Positions 23,088 to 36,006 of a DNA stretch of 64,000 bases are shown here, one piece after another (the first letter of the stretch is position 1; every line of letters begins with the position of its first letter). Source of the DNA: Echinostoma caproni (lineage: Eukaryota; Platyhelminthes; Trematoda; Plagiorchiida; Echinostomatidae); contig UZAN01039469.1 of assembly GCA_900618425.1 (NCBI GenBank), positions 7,838 through 71,837 of the forward strand. The letters run 5' to 3'. The notes under the pieces were generated by a model that worked only from the letters and a program-made list of their open reading frames with translations, had not been told where the DNA came from and did not search any database. The position numbers were made by a program, and so were the translations under genes.

Positions 23088-25834
23088 TATATATAATCAT
23101 AGAGCCCAATTCTCACTTATCGAGTGGATGCACTTCAACTGTCATTTATTTACCGTGCGGCCCAGGGGAGTAATAGTCAAATGTGTTCGTTATTTCAGCA
23201 AATGCACCGACCAAGTGCAGTTCCAACAAGCAAAGAACGATTCATAAGACTAACTCATTCGGTTAAGTCAAAGCTCCGGAATTCTTGTGATTTACCGTGC
23301 AGATTAGAAAACCGATCACTTAAAAAGCTTGCTCAGTTGGTCTCTATGTTCTACCGTGACAGGGAACAGATGATGGCAATCGATTTCTTCAGTTCTGCGC
23401 AAACCAACGTCTGTTCCTAGCATATATCGATTTCCGACACAGCACTTAACGGACGGCAATTTGGTGCAACGGATACGCTAACTCAGATTGACCACATATC
23501 CATGGGCTAGATTTGGCATGACATATTACAAGATTGTTCCTACGTTGAGTTTGATCACGCATTAGTTTTGATGTAATTCACGCTTCGAGTTAAGGGTTGT
23601 CGTTAAACACGGAAAAATCGGTCAGCTCATCATCATATGCCAAACTCAGCCAATCATGCACGTTTTGAAGCAGAGCTGATGTATGGCCTTTATTATGTGT
23701 AGGTGAACATTGGAATCACATGAGACGAAAAATTCACTCCGCAGCGAGCAGTGCTTGTAGATCTAAGCTTCAAGCCCGTCCTAGGCATTGGATATCTGAT
23801 GAGTCAATAACCGAAACACATATAATCATTCACACTTAAAGCTCCATGGAGTGGGTTACATGATCTCGCCACTGAACCATATGTAGCGTATTGCATTCAA
23901 GCTCATAAGAGAGCAAGTCTATCAGGACCGGATGAGGTATAACCTATCAAGCTATTACCGACTTAGTGGACAGCATCCGGCAGCAAGAGCATATTCTGCG
24001 ATCAGGGAACTGATCAGTGATTGTTCCCTTATTCGCGGAGGGATCTCCCAGCGACTTCGTAAAGAATCAATGGAATCTTTCTGTGAGCGTTTTGCACAAT
24101 ACGTAGAATCAACAGAATCAACCGTCTTCGCCTTTGAAAAAATTATTTGCCGTTCATTGAAAACTATAAATGTTTCTGTGATGGTGACAATGTGCCGACA
24201 CTTGACTGGGTTGAGATACACGTACTATTTTTCTAAGCGGGCCTGGAAAAACGATACCATATTGAAAGTCAAAGACCGCTAATAGTTGACCGGATGTCAT
24301 AATAAAACAATGGGCTTACCTGAAATACGGACTCCAAATTTTCACTGATATAGGATAACGGTAACGCAAATCTGTCCTTAGCATTTTCCCAACCGGTTGT
24401 TGTCGATTTGGACACACTTGCTAAATATTTCAGAACCATTTTTTGGAATTTTATTCACTTGAATTCGTATTTTATTGTGCTTATACGAGTTGACATATGT
24501 CAGAATTTAGGGGAATTCAGTTCTTCTGTGATGGGTCCGCTTTTCTGCGAGAGCCCTCTTCATGTAAGCAACAGGGTAAATACATACCTAGCCATCACCG
24601 ACAGTTACATGATCGGTCAGGTCGATATATCGATCGATCGAATAGAGTCCATCTGTAACAAGGGGTGTGATGCTTGCGCAGCTAACTACCGCGAGAACAA
24701 CACATCTTAACCACAGCCTCCAGTTGTTAGCATGTCATCACATCCTCACACGATTTGATTACGGGTGACAATACGAACATCACAAACATTACGAACCGGT
24801 ATTCAGACAGTCTCGTGTCAGACTGACGGGTTCCAAGCTGCACAAATCTTGGGAACTGACCCAATCAGATCTCGGAGAGGGTCGTAGGGAATTCAGTTGT
24901 TTCAGATCATAAGTGAGAAGGACATGACGATGTAAAACAACGAAGCAATATCATTGTGCATCGACGGGACACTTGTTCCATGAGTCAACGACATTGCACT
25001 TCAAAACTGGCCTAAAGGTCGTGGGAATGGACGGGGTAGATTCGCGGAACGTTAGTTTTGTCATTCGACCTTGGAGGGTGTTTCGTTTCTGGCTTATAAA
25101 CTTCAGCCCAGTCTCTCCGACAGCTTTAAGCGATTCGAACGACTAGAATAACTTACGAGATTTCTACCCCGGCTAATTGCGCCACATATCCACAGCAGCA
25201 GATCATAGCAATTTATGTCGTTTTATAGTCGTTTATAAATACGATAACACCGAAATTCTGTAGACTGTAACACTGTAAGATTTTGTACAACAATCCGTCC
25301 TTCCCACTATGGCACTTAGTAAAGTAAACCTGATGTGCTGTTAACCCGCGTGGAACTAAATGAATCATAATTTGTTTATACAGCCAAAACCGACTAGATT
25401 GGTCAACTTCAGATGTTATGCAACAATTCCCTCAAGTTGCGGTGTACTGGATTGCCGGTTCGCTTTATATCGCTGAGTATGGTTGTGGCTGTGTTTACGG
25501 GCAATGGCTGTTTGTATGGAACCAAGGTGTTACACTGTATATGGTCGTTCGATTCTGCTCCCTTCACCCTGAGTTTGATGCTCTATAAATATGATCTGCA
25601 AACAGTGTTGGTAGCTAACCGTCCTTTCGATCGATTTGCCTTTATATGCATCGATTTATAACTCCAATCCTGAGCACCTTTGTCCAGTTGAACTATTAAA
25701 GATCTTTATCAGTTACCTTCCTCGTTGGTCCGTATTCATGTTATAAACTAAGACGTTAGATACTCTGTCATTTTTTTTCGCGGTTTATTTTACACTTTCA
25801 GCAATAATGCTCATTAGTGTTCCTTGTAACATAT
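23088..25834. other. Unassigned sequence between the gap and the right LTR
   Basis: Contains the collapsed hammerhead-like motif at 23790. The frame at 23932-24282 (116 codons) is unrecognised and contested by a minus-strand frame. Confidence 0.35.
23790..23820 (+). ncRNA. Third hammerhead-like motif, perfect core but collapsed stem
   Basis: An intact CTGATGAG (23796-23803) is followed only nine bases later by GAAAC (23813-23817), and the stem II between them barely pairs. It could be a deletion derivative of the motif seen at 15695 and 19060, or chance. Confidence 0.2.
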
Positions 25835-25853
25835 CTGTAACATCGGGACACCA
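25835..25853 (-). promoter_or_regulatory. Primer-binding site resembling tRNA-Trp
   Basis: The minus strand reads TGGTGTCCCGATGTTACAG directly after the LTR. The sequence complementary to a eukaryotic tRNA-Trp 3' end, TGGTGACCCCGACGTGA, matches apart from a few substitutions and one missing C. CsRn1-type Ty3/gypsy elements of flukes use tRNA-Trp. This supports reading the repeat as an LTR, but the match is imperfect. Confidence 0.4.
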
Positions 25854-26523
25854 AACTATTACCACATCGGTCAAACTTGACCTTGACTGAAATACGTGGC
25901 TCCGTGTTGTTTTGACTATTGTTGTTTTATTGGCTCGACCAACGGATGAACAGGATTCCCGGCCCAAAACCCGTGAATTGACAATGATGCGGATATCGAT
26001 AAACGAAGAACGTTTGTGACAAGAACGGACATATCAAAACTAACAGCACGGGGGCACATTCAATGTGGACGCGTGACCCGTACGTTGAATTTTGATGATA
26101 GAAAACAAATCGTGTGCTATATTTGACCGACCAATCGTCTTTGATGTCTAAAGTTGGTCTGGACAGACTGTGTCGCTTGAAAAAAACAAACACCACAATT
26201 CCCTGACTGGGTGCTCGTTTTTGTCTAGTCATTTTCGGACCCGGTAGCCGTGAGTGAATGAAAAGTTCGTCAGTTCTGTATGAGTTTGAAACAGCGAGTT
26301 TTATGTGTTAGTGTTTTTGGTAGACAAATCTGGACATGTAAAGTGTTTGCAGTTTTCTTGTGAATTAGTTTTGCTCCCATTGTTTAATAAATCCAGAATA
26401 GAGCAGTTCGTGTTTGATGTATTTGTTTTCTCGTTGTGGGTGTCTGTGCAAATCTCACGAATTGATGTGTGACTGCGACGAAAACTGTGAATTGATTGGG
26501 ACTGCAGCTGCAGGGGGGTCACA
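25854..26523 (-). mobile_element. LTR of a Ty3/gypsy-type retrotransposon (right copy, inverted)
   Basis: Inverted, near-identical partner of 11942-12622. On the minus strand it starts TGTGACCCCCC. Near its 3' end it carries CCAATAAAACAAC, which contains a polyadenylation signal and replaces a different sequence in the left copy. A primer-site-like sequence follows directly. No element body was recognised beyond it, so this is a solo or strongly truncated LTR. Confidence 0.6.
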
Positions 26524-27651
26524 ATTTTCCAAACGTAAATCGGAGATCATCCATTAGCCTAATATGAGCCAGCGCTCGATGGTATCTTTTGGCGTTTCAA
26601 TTTTATTACAGTGGCGTTATGAGAACATAATTTTGCGCAATTAGCTAACTTTTCTTTGATATTCTTTGTCAATGAATTGGCATGCACCAGCTTCAACCGG
26701 ACAAGTCCACCACAAATCTATCTAATCGCCTAGATCCCGTCTCGGGGTTAGTGAAGTACAAGCAGGTTAACTCATGCTTATTTAATGTTCATTATTTTGC
26801 GTTCAATGCACTCACACGACTTAGTTAACCTCGACCCACATTGAAAAATATCTGTGTATTGGAAAATATTTGAAATTTTCAAGCGTGTATGGAGTGCACA
26901 ATCGACAAGTGTTACTAAATTGGTGCTGTCTTGCATAGTAGTGAATCAAGGTTTCAGGAACGATTGAAACTGACGGAAGAATTTGAGGCTGGTGTGCGTG
27001 TTTAGCAGATTGCAACTTTGACGGGTTCTTGCATGGGCTAGGGATAGATTGTTTCTGGTGGGAGGAGTGAATCGGAACTGTTACCGGTCCGAAATAGTTG
27101 AGACAATTATAGAGCAATCAATGACACGAAATAAACTCAGCTTGAGTAAATTTGTGCGAAGATGTCCAGTTAGACAAGCAGTATCACAAAGTTCATGACT
27201 CATACGGGACTTCTAGACTCCCCTAAAGTAAGCCCACGGAAAATTTCAAAGACCAGGTTGAAAAATCTGGAACTCTTCCAGCTCGCAAAACCTGGTGGAA
27301 TCAATGATCAGCCATGCAGATCAGTTGAAATGAATTTTCAAAAATTACTTATCACGCATTGTCAACGGATAAATTTCCTTTCTAATGGCTAATTTTGTGG
27401 CAAATACAAGTTAATGAAACATGTGGGCACGGATTATTTGAATAATGCAGTTTTAGCAACATTTATGCGTAATAAGCTTGGATTGAGAAAAGAGCGGTTT
27501 TATGTTGTGCATGTTACCGTTTGCACCTGATGAAATATAGTGATATGTATTGTAAAGACCTTGGCAACTTGCCATTCCGTTTGAGTGTGAGTCGCGTTCA
27601 TGTCTCACTGGACCACTTGGTTCATGGTGTCTGTATTTTCCTCCCTTCCAG
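26524..27651. other. Unassigned sequence
   Basis: Nothing recognised upstream of the acceptor at 27651. Confidence 0.35.
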
Positions 27652-27818
27652 ATTGTCAGTTCATCCTCTTCACGGAGAGCCTCCTGTCTGTCGACGGTTC
27701 CAGCCTACAACTAGACTCGGCCCAATTGCGGTTGTCTGGTGTATTCGATTACGGGGGACATCCTGTGGCACACCCGAGCCAGGCATCTTACGGTATCCGG
27801 ATAAAATTCAGCAACTGA
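27652..27818 (+). CDS. Possible terminal exon of an unidentified gene
   Basis: A strong acceptor (pyrimidine tract gtattttcctcccttccag ending at 27651) opens a frame that runs to a TGA at 27816-27818. The encoded tail, about 54 residues, has the alternating polar and hydrophobic look of a folded beta-rich domain: it contains CQFILFTESLLSVDG, then SAQLRLSGVFDYGGHP, and ends in GIRIKFSN. The exon enters in phase (the last base of the codon GAT is split across the junction). I do not recognise the family, and no upstream exon was identified. A canonical AATAAA is not close by, which weakens the call. Confidence 0.33.
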
Positions 27819-30800
27819 AACAGTTGTTTCAATATGCTCCAAAAGAACTTACCCGGCATCGATCATCAAGCGCCTTAATGGGCTTGTAAGATTCTATTGC
27901 CAACTGGTTGTTCCCAAATGCATCTCATCAATATGTGTATCAAGCGGAATACATTCCCAGCTCACTATTGAAAAGAGGTCACTGCCAATGAGCTGTGCAA
28001 CCCTCGCCAGAAAAACCTTAGACTCCTTTCCAAGTGCTAATATATCTATTGGAATAGTAACAAATCTGTTTCGAACAGGGTGAAGTGAAGTTTATTGACT
28101 CCGATGGAGTGAGACGAGAAAAACCTGATGCGTAACTTGATAGAACAGACGTTTCCCAATAACCCTGAAACTGCATTCATCGAATGTTCTAAAAATGTGA
28201 CCAAGCCAAAGCTCTAACTCGCTCTTAGAAATCCTGTATCACCTCGGAGAACATCAACGCACTGGATTCACGAACTCGTTTCAAACATTTCTTCGATGAG
28301 TTCGCGTCATTAGTTCCGATCAGAACGGACACAAAAGCATGTATGTTGACCGGGTATGCGGATCTGATCTGGACGCATCACATCTCGAGGGAGGAGTATT
28401 CTAAATGACCAACAACACGATGGGGACAACACTCGAACGAACATGAATTGGTAATTCGGTTCACCCCTGGAATGAGCTGGTAACACATACATTCTGCGAC
28501 ATTGGTCTAGAGTTCAGAGCGTGAAGTGGGCGTTGGATAAGCAATGCCCATGAGCTATTACAAGAGCGAAACTATAGTCTATAGTGCTTCCGATTGTAGG
28601 ATTGATCGGATAGACTGAGGATTGAGCTTGAAGGTGAACACCGAATGGTGATCAGTTTAAATCACTGTCAAGTGTCCCACACCAATACTAACAGTTAACT
28701 TTGAGTTGAATGCGGATTTCCTTTTAAGTTATATTTGGCAATCAAATAACATTTTGAAAATTTCAGTGTTGAAACTGAAGAATCTCACCCTGAGGTGCAC
28801 TGAAAACATTTTCTTTAAATATCAAGGTAATTGGTTTGCCCGGGTTAATTGCGTTCCTCTGGTGAGTCCACTATAACTCATATCGGCGAATCTCTTTATG
28901 ACAAGCAATGAGAATAAACTGAGCCGTTCAATCCGCAAAACACACTTCTGCGGAAGGTATGTTGACAATGTTCTTGTAATCAGCAATCATGAACAAGACC
29001 ATGTCAATCGCTTCCACAAACTCAATGTCAACCACTGAAATATGAATCACTCCGTTGAGCACGAATGTTACAAGCGCTTTGCCTTTCTTGGTTTGGTAAT
29101 AACCAGAGGTCCAGCGCGGTAGGGTGCGCCGATTTGCATACCACAAACACATCATTGATGTGAGAACAGCTCAAATCATCCCGCAGCTCACTCGCATTGG
29201 GTGTCACGTGAATGATAGATCTCGCTATTGATCTTAAGAATATCAACAGACCTAGAGATTGCTTATCTGTATTTGATCCACTGATCCTGCAAATCCTGTT
29301 CACATAATTACATTCAGCCCGTTTCAGTTCAGTGGCTTGTGTTTTTTTCCTAACCAAGGGCTTACGTTATAACAATAATAATAACAATAATAATAACAGT
29401 TATAATACCTACACTTTACCAGCTTTGTACGGCTAAGTTTCAAACGTGGCGTGAGTAGAACCATTCACGATAGAATTCGTATATTGTGTACACCCGAAAC
29501 GCTGAGAAATGAGAAAATTCTACAGAACAACGTGATTTGGTGTATTGGCTATCCAAAAGGTATTTTTAAAAGACATTGTACTCCACACACACATACACCA
29601 CAAAAACTGACAGTAGCCTACTGCAAAATGCAAGGTCACATGCAACTGCCGTTCACGGGCAATGATACAGTCGAGCCGTTTGCATGCCATCTCAAATTGG
29701 CAATCAAACAGCCATAACGTTTTCCATCCGTTGGGTAGAACTACTGTGCTCTGGGTAATCTTATTCAACATCGATTTAAGTTTATTGCAGTTTGCTGAAG
29801 CGATTACGCCGCAATGATGAAATCCTTGTGAAGGGAATTATTCAAACTTTTGCCGTTATCCTGGTAAAAACCATGACAGTTATGAACTTCCTTACGTTAA
29901 TTTTATCAATTTATTGTGCTCTAAACATTATCGAATGTGTAGTATGCACCGTATAATGAACATCGAAATATATCCGGATACACCTTGTGCAATGCATGCA
30001 TTGTCCTTCCCTGTGAACAGCCATAGTTCAACGATCCGCACGGTTTGTCCTGTAGGAGTGAAGTTCTCATAGTTTTACCCGCAGTGTCTTTTTACAGGGG
30101 TTTGTGTTGCGAGCAGATTTTATGACATTTGTTCTAACTTCACTCAGGAAATGATATGCATCCTCCAGTGCTTAGCAGAATTCCTCCGATGAAATTGACT
30201 GATTGAATTTCAAGTTGGTTTCCTAAAATATATCTATCTCACAGTTCATCAAAAGTTTTAATTTGCAACCATGCGAGATATATACAGTTGCAACTGGGCA
30301 ACATATCAAGGAAGAAAGTGTCTGTGAACGAGCAGCGCTCCCACGTCTTGTCCTACCCACAATCCAAATCAGACGCTGATACCGCAATTGTTCACGTCGA
30401 GCTACCTGATTCACCAAGTTATCCTAGTGAAAAATGTATAGAAAGCAACACAATACACTAAACAGTGAAAAACGAAGACATTTTCGAGCTCCTTATTTGC
30501 CTAGTCAGGAGAATTTGGGACTCTTCTTAAAGTACGAAAAGGATTGAACGAAACTGGAGCACCGTTGCCTTAACACAGATAGATCAATGACTGTTTGGGA
30601 CTTGGTTGACAGACTACCGCATTTGTAAGAATATTAAAATGATTGAGGCTAAGAAACTGAATGTCATTAGAAAGATGGACATATAATGTAGATCTAGTAA
30701 TAGTAGTGTTAAGAAAGGCACTTAAAAGATAACGAGAATTGATCCGTTGCATTGTAATCTCCAAGGGGCTTATAGAAGTAACGAGAAGAGCTTCAAATAC

Positions 30801-33399
30801 AGCTGTTTCCAAGATATATTTCAAAGGTTCACGGGTAATGATAGACAATGTATTAGGGCCACAAAAAGTACTCGGTTAGACTGATGGAGATTTAACTGGC
30901 TGTACTCAGTCACTAACTGAAAACAGATTAGAAGAACTTTCAACAAACCACTTCCCACTGTTCTTTTTATCAACAAAAACGACTTGTCTGCTTTTAGTAA
31001 CATTTTGAATCTTTTCGACTTCTGTGGCATCTATCTAATCATCAACATATCTATGTAATTCAATAGTGCGAATTGCCGCAAGTTTCAATTCCATGGTCTT
31101 TATACATCACCTACATATTTATTAAAGTTATAGTACGCGTTGATTTACACGAAAAATGTTTCACAGGAAAATTGAGACTTTTTTGGCCCAGTTGTTAATA
31201 AAGATGTACAACGGTGCTCGAAAAAGAAATAAAAACGAAAACAATTTTCCTTGTTATATGATGAAGAAGTCACAGTGGGCTAGACAAAACTGACGTTCAT
31301 TTGTGTGCTTTTTACAACAGAGAATAAAGTGGGATCCGAGCGAAAAGAATTTTGTTGAGTAGTGAAATAAACATATCAATGTTTAGGGGTTTGAGGTTTT
31401 GAATATTTTACTGAGTTGACACAACGATTTCCAAATACTTTCAGAGGTACACAGTTTCAATAAAATAAAACAATAAAACAAAGTTCACGACTGTGGTCTC
31501 TTGAAAGGAAAGGTCTGGCACCACACCACCGTGTAAATGACCCTCTAGGTCCGTCATATTGCGAGCAGTCCTCCATTATGCAATGAAGTGAAATGGAACA
31601 CGTAACAATGGCAAACAATGACAAATAGCTGGTTCATTATTACGTACTCCTTAGACGTGCTTTTTTCGGATCTACTGGGGATGGCCGAGCGAGGGGGAGG
31701 GGGTGCAGTGGACATAGCAACATACTTTGGAGTAACATTTAAGCTACTCCACAGTCGGAACTGGAACCGAATAAATTTACATGTTGGTTTAATTTCAAAT
31801 GACAGCAGCAAGGTCAGCGGTTTTATGACGCTCAAACTAGTTCAAGGCAATATTTATCACGTTCGGTATAGGAGCATCTAACTTGTTAATCGGCACTCTT
31901 GGTGTACTCATCATCATCATCTTGAAAGATGTTCGATTGGGACGTGATTCAATCCATATCACCAATAGGTCAAAATTTCTTGCGGTATTATTGTAAATGC
32001 ATATTTAAATATGTGGATGCATTCAACTACGTCCAAATACAGATTGGGAATAAGTGACATGCTCGGACGTGGTTAGCATTCTAAGTCGCTTACGACACAG
32101 CCACTGGCTTCACGCAATCACATGACTAGATTTAGATAGACAAGTTAAACAAACATCGGTCAGTGAAGTCACTCCGGTCACTCCAGCGATCAATTATTGA
32201 AACTGTCTGCTTGGGTGGTTTATCGTGGAGCTCTATCAGAATTCATTTCATTTTGATACCCATTTGGGTCGACTGAATGGAATTTCATTTAAACAGGCAA
32301 ACTGATAACTCATCAAGACGGTTCACTCATATCAAATCGAGTCGGATGACAAATGAGTACACTAAAAATGATTACGTCATTTGTCTGATTCCGAAACTTT
32401 TGGCACGGATGAGCTGTCCGCTTTGTCATCCTCGATTCTCTTTTAGCGGATTTTGAAGCACAAGCACATACTGTTTCACTGCAGTCAAAGGATAACTTGC
32501 GACATGTGGAAAGTTTAAAACACACTTGATGTCAGATTTTCAACTGCTCTCCAGGAAAGCTGGTAGAGTCTGGGACTTATGTTTTGTGATGATGTAAGTA
32601 ATAGCGTATACCTGCATACCTAACCATTCAACTATTTATTCAGTAGTATATTTGGCTTTTCGCGAAATTAATTCCTAATTCAGGGTTATTTGCATCACCC
32701 TACAGAACTAATTGTTGATCATGTTTAATGCTACTCAGTTAGTAATAAGTAGTTTCACAACCATGAACCAGTTCAATGGATTATGAAATGGAACTTCACT
32801 CGAAAACGTCAAGGTGTGCAATCATTTTTTGCTAGGTGATGTGCTCCCTCCTCGAATTACATAACGGAGTGAATGGGTTGAAGTATCGTGGAGGCGAGAA
32901 ATCCTAGTACTAGCTAAATAAGCAAGTTCACCTAGAATCTTCATTCTGTTTTGTTATCACCACTCGTCTTTGTCAGAAGTAACCACTTTCCTACCTGTAT
33001 GATTCAGTGCTTTTCAATGAACCCTCAGTTTTCTGTTGAAATTCGTGTATATCTATAAGCTAGTTTTAAACAGAATAGACTCCGCCATGGTGAACACTTT
33101 CCGCTCCATCAGGAATGCGATCCCATTCCAATCACATTTGAGGAAACAGCGCCGGTTTATGGATTAATGGGAAGTTATTTAGTTCAATAATGAAACTTTT
33201 AGGCGCAATACTCCATAGAGGCAATAAATATATTCGAGCAATATGCCGGAGTGAGAGTGGTACATGAAGATGGCGGGGCCTTCAAATTTGGCCACGCTCT
33301 TTTCTTTCCGTTCGATCATTGTCACATAGTCACTATCATTGTTTTTTACATCATCTCGCTTTGTGGGTCGTTTCCATAGATGCATTGTGCAACTACGAT
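27819..33399. other. Unassigned sequence
   Basis: A possible LINE tail on the minus strand near 28080-28110 (AGTCAATAAACTTCACTTCAC) and an AAT-rich tract at 29360-29410. No coding family recognised. Confidence 0.35.
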
Positions 33400-36006
33400 G
33401 GCGCCAGTCACGAAGTTTCATAACGCTTTCATGATAAACATCAAGGAACCTAATTTGCCTCCTGAATTACTTGAATTTGGAAAATCAGTGAGAAATAAAT
33501 ACCGAAGAATTCGCAGAAAATCTCGCGGGCATTGGAGGACGCATCGCCGTGGTTGGAGAGTAGCGCTGCGTCAAAGAGCTATGTCACAACTCTACATACC
33601 CATCATTATCAGCAACAACGTCCGTTCCTTGATTGGAAAATTACCAGATATATCTGATCCTATGGTCTTATGAAATGTTCTAACTCAGGCGCAATTCTTT
33701 TACAAGAGAGCTAGTTACATAGCAAAACTGACAAACCGATGGCTTCACTGCATACCGAGTCGACCGTCCGGTAACGTATCAGAAGCGTGGAGGAGATCTG
33801 GTGACGTATATGAACAAACATTGGTGCAAGAAAATGAAGCAAACACTTGTCCATTCCACTGGACACATTTGTGACTCCGTAAATGAATGCAGACCAAAGC
33901 ACCTCAGTAATTGTCGGTCGATTACATTTCTCCTTCTTGACCCTCAGACGAAATTCTTCATTTTTCGAATACTGTTTTGATGGCTATCTTCGATAGTTAT
34001 CTAGATTTCAATCATATCGTTCACAAAAAGCAAAGACATAAAGAAAGAAAATGTCAATGTAACCAACACAACCTAGAGAAGCTCAGACGGACTTCAGTGT
34101 GTTCTACAACCCGAATCCTTCCATCTGATGTAATCACATTACACAGTATCTAAACTTCTGGGAGACGCTATACCTTCCCTGTGACCGTGTCTCGTCTCCC
34201 CATCTGAAGGAGTTACGCCGAAGCAAGGAAGGAGCATACAAACGCAAAGATTTTCAAAAAACGAAACTCTTATCTCATATTATGAAAAATGAGCTACATC
34301 GACTGAATGACATTTATAATCGCACACCCCTGCACAATAAAACCTGCCGGGAGACCAGGAGCAGCATTAAGCAACTAAGTGGTCAATTGTCAATTCCGTC
34401 TCAAAAAACAGTCGACGTTGACGAGCTAAATAGAACGTTTAAGAAAAGAACCAACAACACTGGGACGGAGCCGATCATCATCAGCGCTAACATTGACCCC
34501 AGCACTAAAGAACCTTTACTATTAAACAGCAGGATGTTCTGAAAGAGTTGCTCATGCTAAAACCCAATAAATCACCCGATCCCGATAGGTTGGAGGCTGC
34601 CATCCCTAAGGAGTGTTCTCACGCACTTTCACCAGTACTAACAGCTCCGTTTAATCAGTGCTTGGAAAATGGAATTAAACTGGATTGTTGGAAAGCTGCC
34701 TCCATCACTCCAGTGCCTAAGAGATGAACCTCGAAATTCCGTCCCATTCCATGAACGTCTGTTGTGTTGAACCTCTTCAACAAGTTACTCCTTCAAGGAC
34801 TGTCATCTCAGCTGAATGAGCAGAACCAAAATCAATTTGCTTACCACCGCTCTCGCCCCACACTTGATGCCCTATCTTCTCCGGTTCATTATACTTCATG
34901 GAACTAAGAAACCTGTCAGAATTTCTTCCTTGGATCACAGTGACGTCTTCAATTGTGTTGACAGATCTAAGTTGTTAAATATTTTGTCTTCCAATGGAAT
35001 ATCACAACTGCGGCACTCACTAACTATTTCACAAATCGATCGCAGTTCACACGTTACTTTGGTCGTTCCTTTTTTCGCGTAATTTCTACACTAGGCGTAT
35101 TACATTGGGCCATTCTATTCCCGTTTTTCTTTTCCACTTATATTTCAGCCATGCCCACTTTTTGAAATCCCGTGCTCATTAAATATGCGAACGATATTGT
35201 GATCGGAATCGCTAACCCTGATGCATCTGTCATCCACACTCTCCAACTTGGCTTTACCAACCTTGCTGAGTGGTCCACTGAGCATGACTTAAGTCTCAAT
35301 CCCTCTAAATGCGTAGACATGCTGTTCTGATTTCACAGAGGGAATCATTATGCTAACCTCCTGGACTCCACATTGAACACACGCGATGATACTATTGCCC
35401 AATCCCCAAATGTTAAGTATATTGGTGTGTTAGTTAACCGAAAAGTATGCTGGTCTGACCAAGTTGTTTCTGTATTTGGAAAGGTCAGGAAACTATCATT
35501 TTATGTCTTACGACTGAAAACACTGTCCTTCCGTCGCTTCTTAATTAAACGTTCTCTTTTTACCTGTATTTTACCCCTATGGTTGTATGGGTCCTCAGTA
35601 ACCTTTCCAGGGATGCTCAAAACGGACATTAAATTGCTTTCTAGGTCAGTAACATTTATCAAGAAGTAGCAGGATTTTCGTTATCAACAAAAATCATAGA
35701 CAAACGTTCACATCCGTTACATCAAGATTTTATTAGGTGTGTGTCCTTCTGTTCCACCCGGTCCAGCTATAACTGTATATTTGCTTGTACGAACGCCTAT
35801 CGGTCTTCTGTGATGCCATACGTTGCCCATTTTCTTGTCAGCCTAGAACGCATTGATTTGGAACTTAAATCAGTCATTTCGTAAATTGTTTTTTGTTTCA
35901 TTGCCGACGATAATTCTGTTATAATTTTGTTCGATAATTGTTGGTTGCCTATGTGACTGCTGAATATCTACCTTTCGGGGTGCATAAAGCAAATACTTGA
36001 CTTGAA
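33400..36006 (+). mobile_element. Degenerate CR1/L2-like LINE (endonuclease plus RT)
   Basis: An almost complete but dead LINE ORF2. It starts with a basic stretch (RKSRGHWRTHRRGWRVALRQ) and IIISNNVRSLIGKLPD, the typical N-terminus of the AP endonuclease. Around 33740 a second frame shows GFTAYRVDRP and a GG-x2-VTYMNKHWCKK endonuclease segment. RT motifs follow: LKPNKSPDPDRLE (34555), FRPIP (34740), QLNEQNQNQFAYHRSRPTLD (34810), DVFNCVDRSKLLN (34945), and KYANDIVIG (35185), in which the catalytic YADD is mutated to YAND. The C-terminal part reads NVKYIGVLVNRKVCWSDQV. The 3' end is marked by GCATAAAGCAAATACTTGACTTGA. Many stops and frameshifts. Confidence 0.85.

Noticed and set aside
22462..23173. 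Long frames across the N gap
   Set aside because: Almost all codons are unknown bases.
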